Part shown: piece by piece, positions 60,553 through 64,000 of the stretch
Position numbering within the stretch: the first letter of the stretch is position 1
Layout: the number at the start of each line of letters is the position of its first letter
Assembly (NCBI GenBank): GCA_003342815.1
Contig: PTEX01000031.1
Location: forward strand, 2,619,984 to 2,683,983
Length of the DNA: 64,000 bases
Origin: Eudromia elegans
Taxonomy: Eukaryota; Chordata; Aves; Tinamiformes; Tinamidae
Direction of reading: 5' to 3'
Notes under the pieces: model-generated
What the model was told of the DNA's origin: nothing
What the model saw: the letters and a program-made list of their open reading frames with translations, nothing else
The model's database searches: none
Translations under genes and position numbers: made by a program

Positions 60553-62904
60553 CAGTCTGCAGGAGCCACTGAACTCCCGATCTTACACTTGTGTGTGATA
60601 AAAACGCTCAAGCTCCAGGATTCATCTCATTCAGTCACATGCATGAAGTGGACCTTTCAGCTGGCAGCACTTGGCCTGAGCCGCCCACATCTGTCCCACC
60701 ATTCGGGCACCTTAAAAGCAAAGGAGAGGAAAGGTGCTGTTCTCACACCTTCCTCCGAGTGTTCCTTCCTCGGCCCCATCGGTGCTCGGACGCGGCTGCG
60801 TGGATTTTGCTTTAGAGACCTGACAGCCCATGTCAGGCCTCTCTCTAATCTCGCTCTTCCCCTTGAGAAGCAAATGCATTTCTTTTAATGCTGCAGAGAG
60901 CATTCGTCACAGCCTTTTGGCTTTCGCTGGCTGTAGATACTTTTAACAACTAACTCCTGTTAATTAGAAAAAGATAAACAAATCCAGACCTTGCAAGTGC
61001 AGGTCTTGCACTGACCTGTTCCAAAAGGGAAGGGAGTTTTGGAAGTTAGTTTCCCAGACACGCTCCCAAACCATCACTTGAATTAAAACAGACCGCATTC
61101 ATTTCATTTATTTTACATGCCTTCTGAAAGCTCCTTTCCCAATGAAAAGAAAGTAACATATTGATAACAGCATGCTCTGCCACAGGAGAGAATCGAGAAT
61201 CACCCACGCGTTGCCTTGAAAACAAACAGCCCCCAAACAATTGATCAGTCACTGCTAGTATAGAGATAGTCTATTAAGGATAAAAATACGGCTGGAAAAA
61301 ATTCATCAGGGATGTGCAAATACCTTTATTTAAATTCAAGCAAAGCAATGCAAGCTTAGCTCTCGCAAACAGGAGCAGCAGATTATGGATGAGTTTCTGA
61401 AAGTCTTGGCCAGGAGAGAATGCATTTCCAGGCGAGGGGAAGCGGAAAATGGAATGATTTCCCTGCCAAGGCCGGGATTTTGGAGATGACTTAACCCACC
61501 CTTCGCTCCACCTCTGCATGCAGAGGAGGGAACCCTGGGCGGAGGATCAGCCCTTGGGCACCACGCACCGTGCTCGACTCCGCGTCGTCCTCAGCTCAAG
61601 CAGGCCCAGCCAGGCAGCTCTGCTCGCTCAGCGAGGGGATCTGTTTATTACGGAGAGGTTTGTTTGAAGGTAGATCAAAGAGCTGATCCGGCTCATCACA
61701 CGATGCGATGAGTTTCAGACAGCATAGCTCTGTATGTAGAGATGGTTGTAGTTACACAGCAGACAGAACGTTTTCAGTGGTGAGGGCAACATGAAAGAGC
61801 TACCTTAAATATCAGCAGTCAGAAAACCATTGATAGAGTGGAGTGGGTTTTCTTGTAACCCTAAATTATTTGGAGTTGATTTTTTTTCTGTTCTAAAGAA
61901 CAGTAAATCAATATAAAACAAGACTATTGCTATAAATGGAACCAAGAGAAATTTATCACCTTGTATTCAATCAGGAAAAGAAACCACACAGTCTGCCAAT
62001 TTTTTTATCCTTACTATTTTCAGTCCTAGAGTTTTGTTGTTGGTGCTGTTTTTTGTGCTTTTTTTTTATCCAGCAGCAAAGTCATCCAACAATATATGGC
62101 ATTTGCTGGTGAATGCTATACTTCAGTGTGGACAGATGATATATCTCCACTTTCCTTGCTTGAGCTCCATTCCATCTCCACCTCTGCAATATCAGAAACA
62201 TGAAAATCCAAAAAGTTATTGCAGTAAAAAAATTAATAGAGGGAAAAGGCAGGTTATTCACTTCATCTGAGAGGGCAAGATCTCTGATGAGAAACCACAA
62301 GTCATCAATTTCTGGGACGATTTCCAAAAGCACAAATAGGTGCTAGGGCTCATAACCATGGAAAGTCAAAGCCAGATAACAGCTTGATTGCACCAATCAA
62401 TTTAAACAGTGACAATCCCACTAAGCCAAATTACCATCCAGCTCTGTAGAAACTAGCAGTCTTTTTTATTCCCCAATATCTCCCCCATCTCTCCCTTCAA
62501 ATATTTAAATACTGCGTAACCCATCAGGTTTATAGACCCACACACACTAGTGTCTCGGTCTTGAAGACCAAGCCATTCCTCCAAGGGGAGCAGGAGAAGG
62601 TGCTGCAGATAGGCCGGCTGTCGTCACGGGGCTGTGAGCAGCAGCCGCCCCGGGGCAGGAATGCCACAAAAGTGGGGAAGGGAGAGCAAGAAAAGGCGAT
62701 GGGAGGAATTCCTGAGCGCGGGCAGCCTCTGCACTGGGTCTGCTGTGAGCAAACTGCAGGAGCAGGGCAGAAGAAAACCTGAACAAAGGAAAATGGAGCA
62801 GAGCGCCTGAACTACACCATTTTATCTTGCATTTTTGCTCTAGGTCACTCCCTTTGTTATGCTGTTTTATTCTGCACAAGTTAAAAGTCTCCAGGTGTTG
62901 TTCC
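60553..62904. other. Unique DNA, no gene recognised
   Basis: GC content falls quickly after 60860. A palindromic CTGTTCT-AA-AGAACAG lies at 61888-61903. Short frames on both strands are unrecognised. Confidence 0.4.
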
Positions 62905-62920
62905 TTTTTTTTTTTTTTTT
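62905..62920. repeat. Poly-T tract
   Basis: Sixteen consecutive T. No adjoining SINE or LINE sequence was recognised on the minus strand. A second homopolymer of 12 A lies at 63002-63013. Confidence 0.9.
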
Positions 62921-63013
62921 CTTTTCTAACTCTAAAGAAAGGAAAAAAAATGTAATTCAGGATTTGTCTCTATTTTCTCTGGAACTAAAGATCAAATTCT
63001 TAAAAAAAAAAAA

Positions 63014-64000
63014 TCTAAGTAATTTTCAGAAAAAGGTTGGAAACTTTTTCACTGGGTATGTATCCATCCAAATATCCCCCAGCCAGAACATGTCTCTGGA
63101 AACCCTGGTTTCCTTCACACAGAGTGAGCAATAGCAACATTGAACTGCAGAATTCCACCCTTGCTCCCTTCAAAGGAGTCTAGAGCTGAGTTCCTCCCAT
63201 AGCAGCTAAAGAAGGATTTGAACAAAACTGTCATATTCTAGACAAATGCAGTAGCCACCAAAGCACAATTATTGTAGATGAGTTTTCCTCTGCCCCAGAC
63301 TGTGGCACACTTCTGAATTCCAGGGGAAGGCAGCGAGGTGCTACGGCTGGTGACTGCTCAAAGACCCTCCATCTGTTCTGCACCTCTTCCTTAGTGCTGA
63401 GGAGACTGGATGGCTTTTGAGAAAGCTGGGTTCCAATGACCCCTTTCATAACAAGGATCACATTTTCCTCGAGTATTTTGTTCACAATCACTCCCTGACT
63501 CACCAAATGGTTGACTACCTAGCAGTTACACAAGGCAGTCATCTTCCACATCGCAAAAGGTTCTCTCACTGTTCCTGTATCCCTTGCACAGACAGGGGCA
63601 CTAGAAGATTGCTGCTGTTTCCACGCACACCTCAAGAACAACGCATTGTGTAATGGGGCATCATTCTGTGCCTTCTGTCCTTGGTTCAGAGCTCTTCACA
63701 GAAACTCCTGGATCTGTTGTTTGACATAAAATGTTTTCTTTTTTAATGGATAGGGGAAAAAAACCAGGAACCACCAGGAAAAATAAAAAGCCTTTGTTCC
63801 CCACCAAAGCTGCCATGCCTGTCTAACAGTGAGGGTATACTTTTTGGCTCACATAAACTCCATTCTGAAAGCTAGACTTGACACAAAGAAACATTTCACT
63901 CAAATATGCAATTAAATATTGCCCTCCTGAACAGAAGCAGATGCATAGAGCACGGTGTCAACACATCCCTGCAAGATTTCTCCAAGAGTTCAGCAGAATA
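63014..64000. other. Unique DNA to the window end, no gene recognised
   Basis: Only short frames (63231-63506 minus, 63417-63653 plus) are present. They overlap each other on opposite strands and match no family known to me. Confidence 0.4.

Noticed and set aside
61888-61903. Palindrome CTGTTCT-AA-AGAACAG as a steroid-receptor site
   Set aside because: Glucocorticoid-type sites are AGAACA, three bases, TGTTCT. Here the half-sites are in the reverse order with a two-base spacer.
1-64000. Endogenous retrovirus or other virus-like element
   Set aside because: No paired long terminal repeats, primer-binding site or recognisable retroviral protein segment was found on either strand.
1-64000. CRISPR array, bacterial operon or phage-like system
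   Set aside because: CR1 LINE fragments, microsatellites and the lack of dense coding all point to vertebrate nuclear DNA. No regularly spaced direct repeats were seen.

Overview
The window looks like bird nuclear DNA. Two fragments of the CR1 LINE identify it: one keeps degenerate ATTCTGTG-type octamers at its 3' end, and both encode the conserved carboxy end of CR1 ORF2. The rest is low-repeat, moderately AT-rich DNA with a few GC- and CpG-rich patches and traces of very old amniote repeats. I recognise no complete protein-coding gene, rRNA, tRNA, CRISPR array or intact virus-like element. The longest open frame is about 169 codons (41469-41978, minus), close to what chance gives in 64 kb over six frames. 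The window is best read as intergenic or deep intronic.

Layout. 1-1740: a CCTTC microsatellite, then a pyrimidine-rich tract. 1741-10740: mostly unique DNA with AT-rich blocks that look like possible regulatory elements (3185-3480, 7680-8045) and two MIR-like SINE remnants (about 4.3 and 4.7 kb). 11834-12333: a MIR-like SINE, 90 bp of which is repeated in inverted orientation 261 bp away with one mismatch. 12334-33070: unique DNA, one SINE remnant (24.7 kb) and a possible conserved non-coding block (28955-29570). 33075-35103: a SINE head, a possible fold-back remnant and a minus-strand CR1 tail. 36510-36800: another AT-rich block. 40637-41340: CpG-elevated DNA split by a TG/TA microsatellite and holding an exact RFX X-box palindrome. 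42585-46475: a CTCF core match, a SINE tail, two fold-back remnants and an internally deleted plus-strand CR1. 48464-48685: a weak candidate exon on the minus strand. 54522-54600 and 59309-59356: further fold-back remnants. 57942-57963: a G-quadruplex motif. 60339-60552: a short CpG-island-like patch.

No genes are seen working together. What can be supported is repeat history (CR1, MIR-like SINEs, small palindromic elements, one young inverted duplication) and candidate regulatory DNA (RFX site, CTCF cores, CpG patches, AT-rich blocks). Repeat family names come from remembered consensus features, without a database search.
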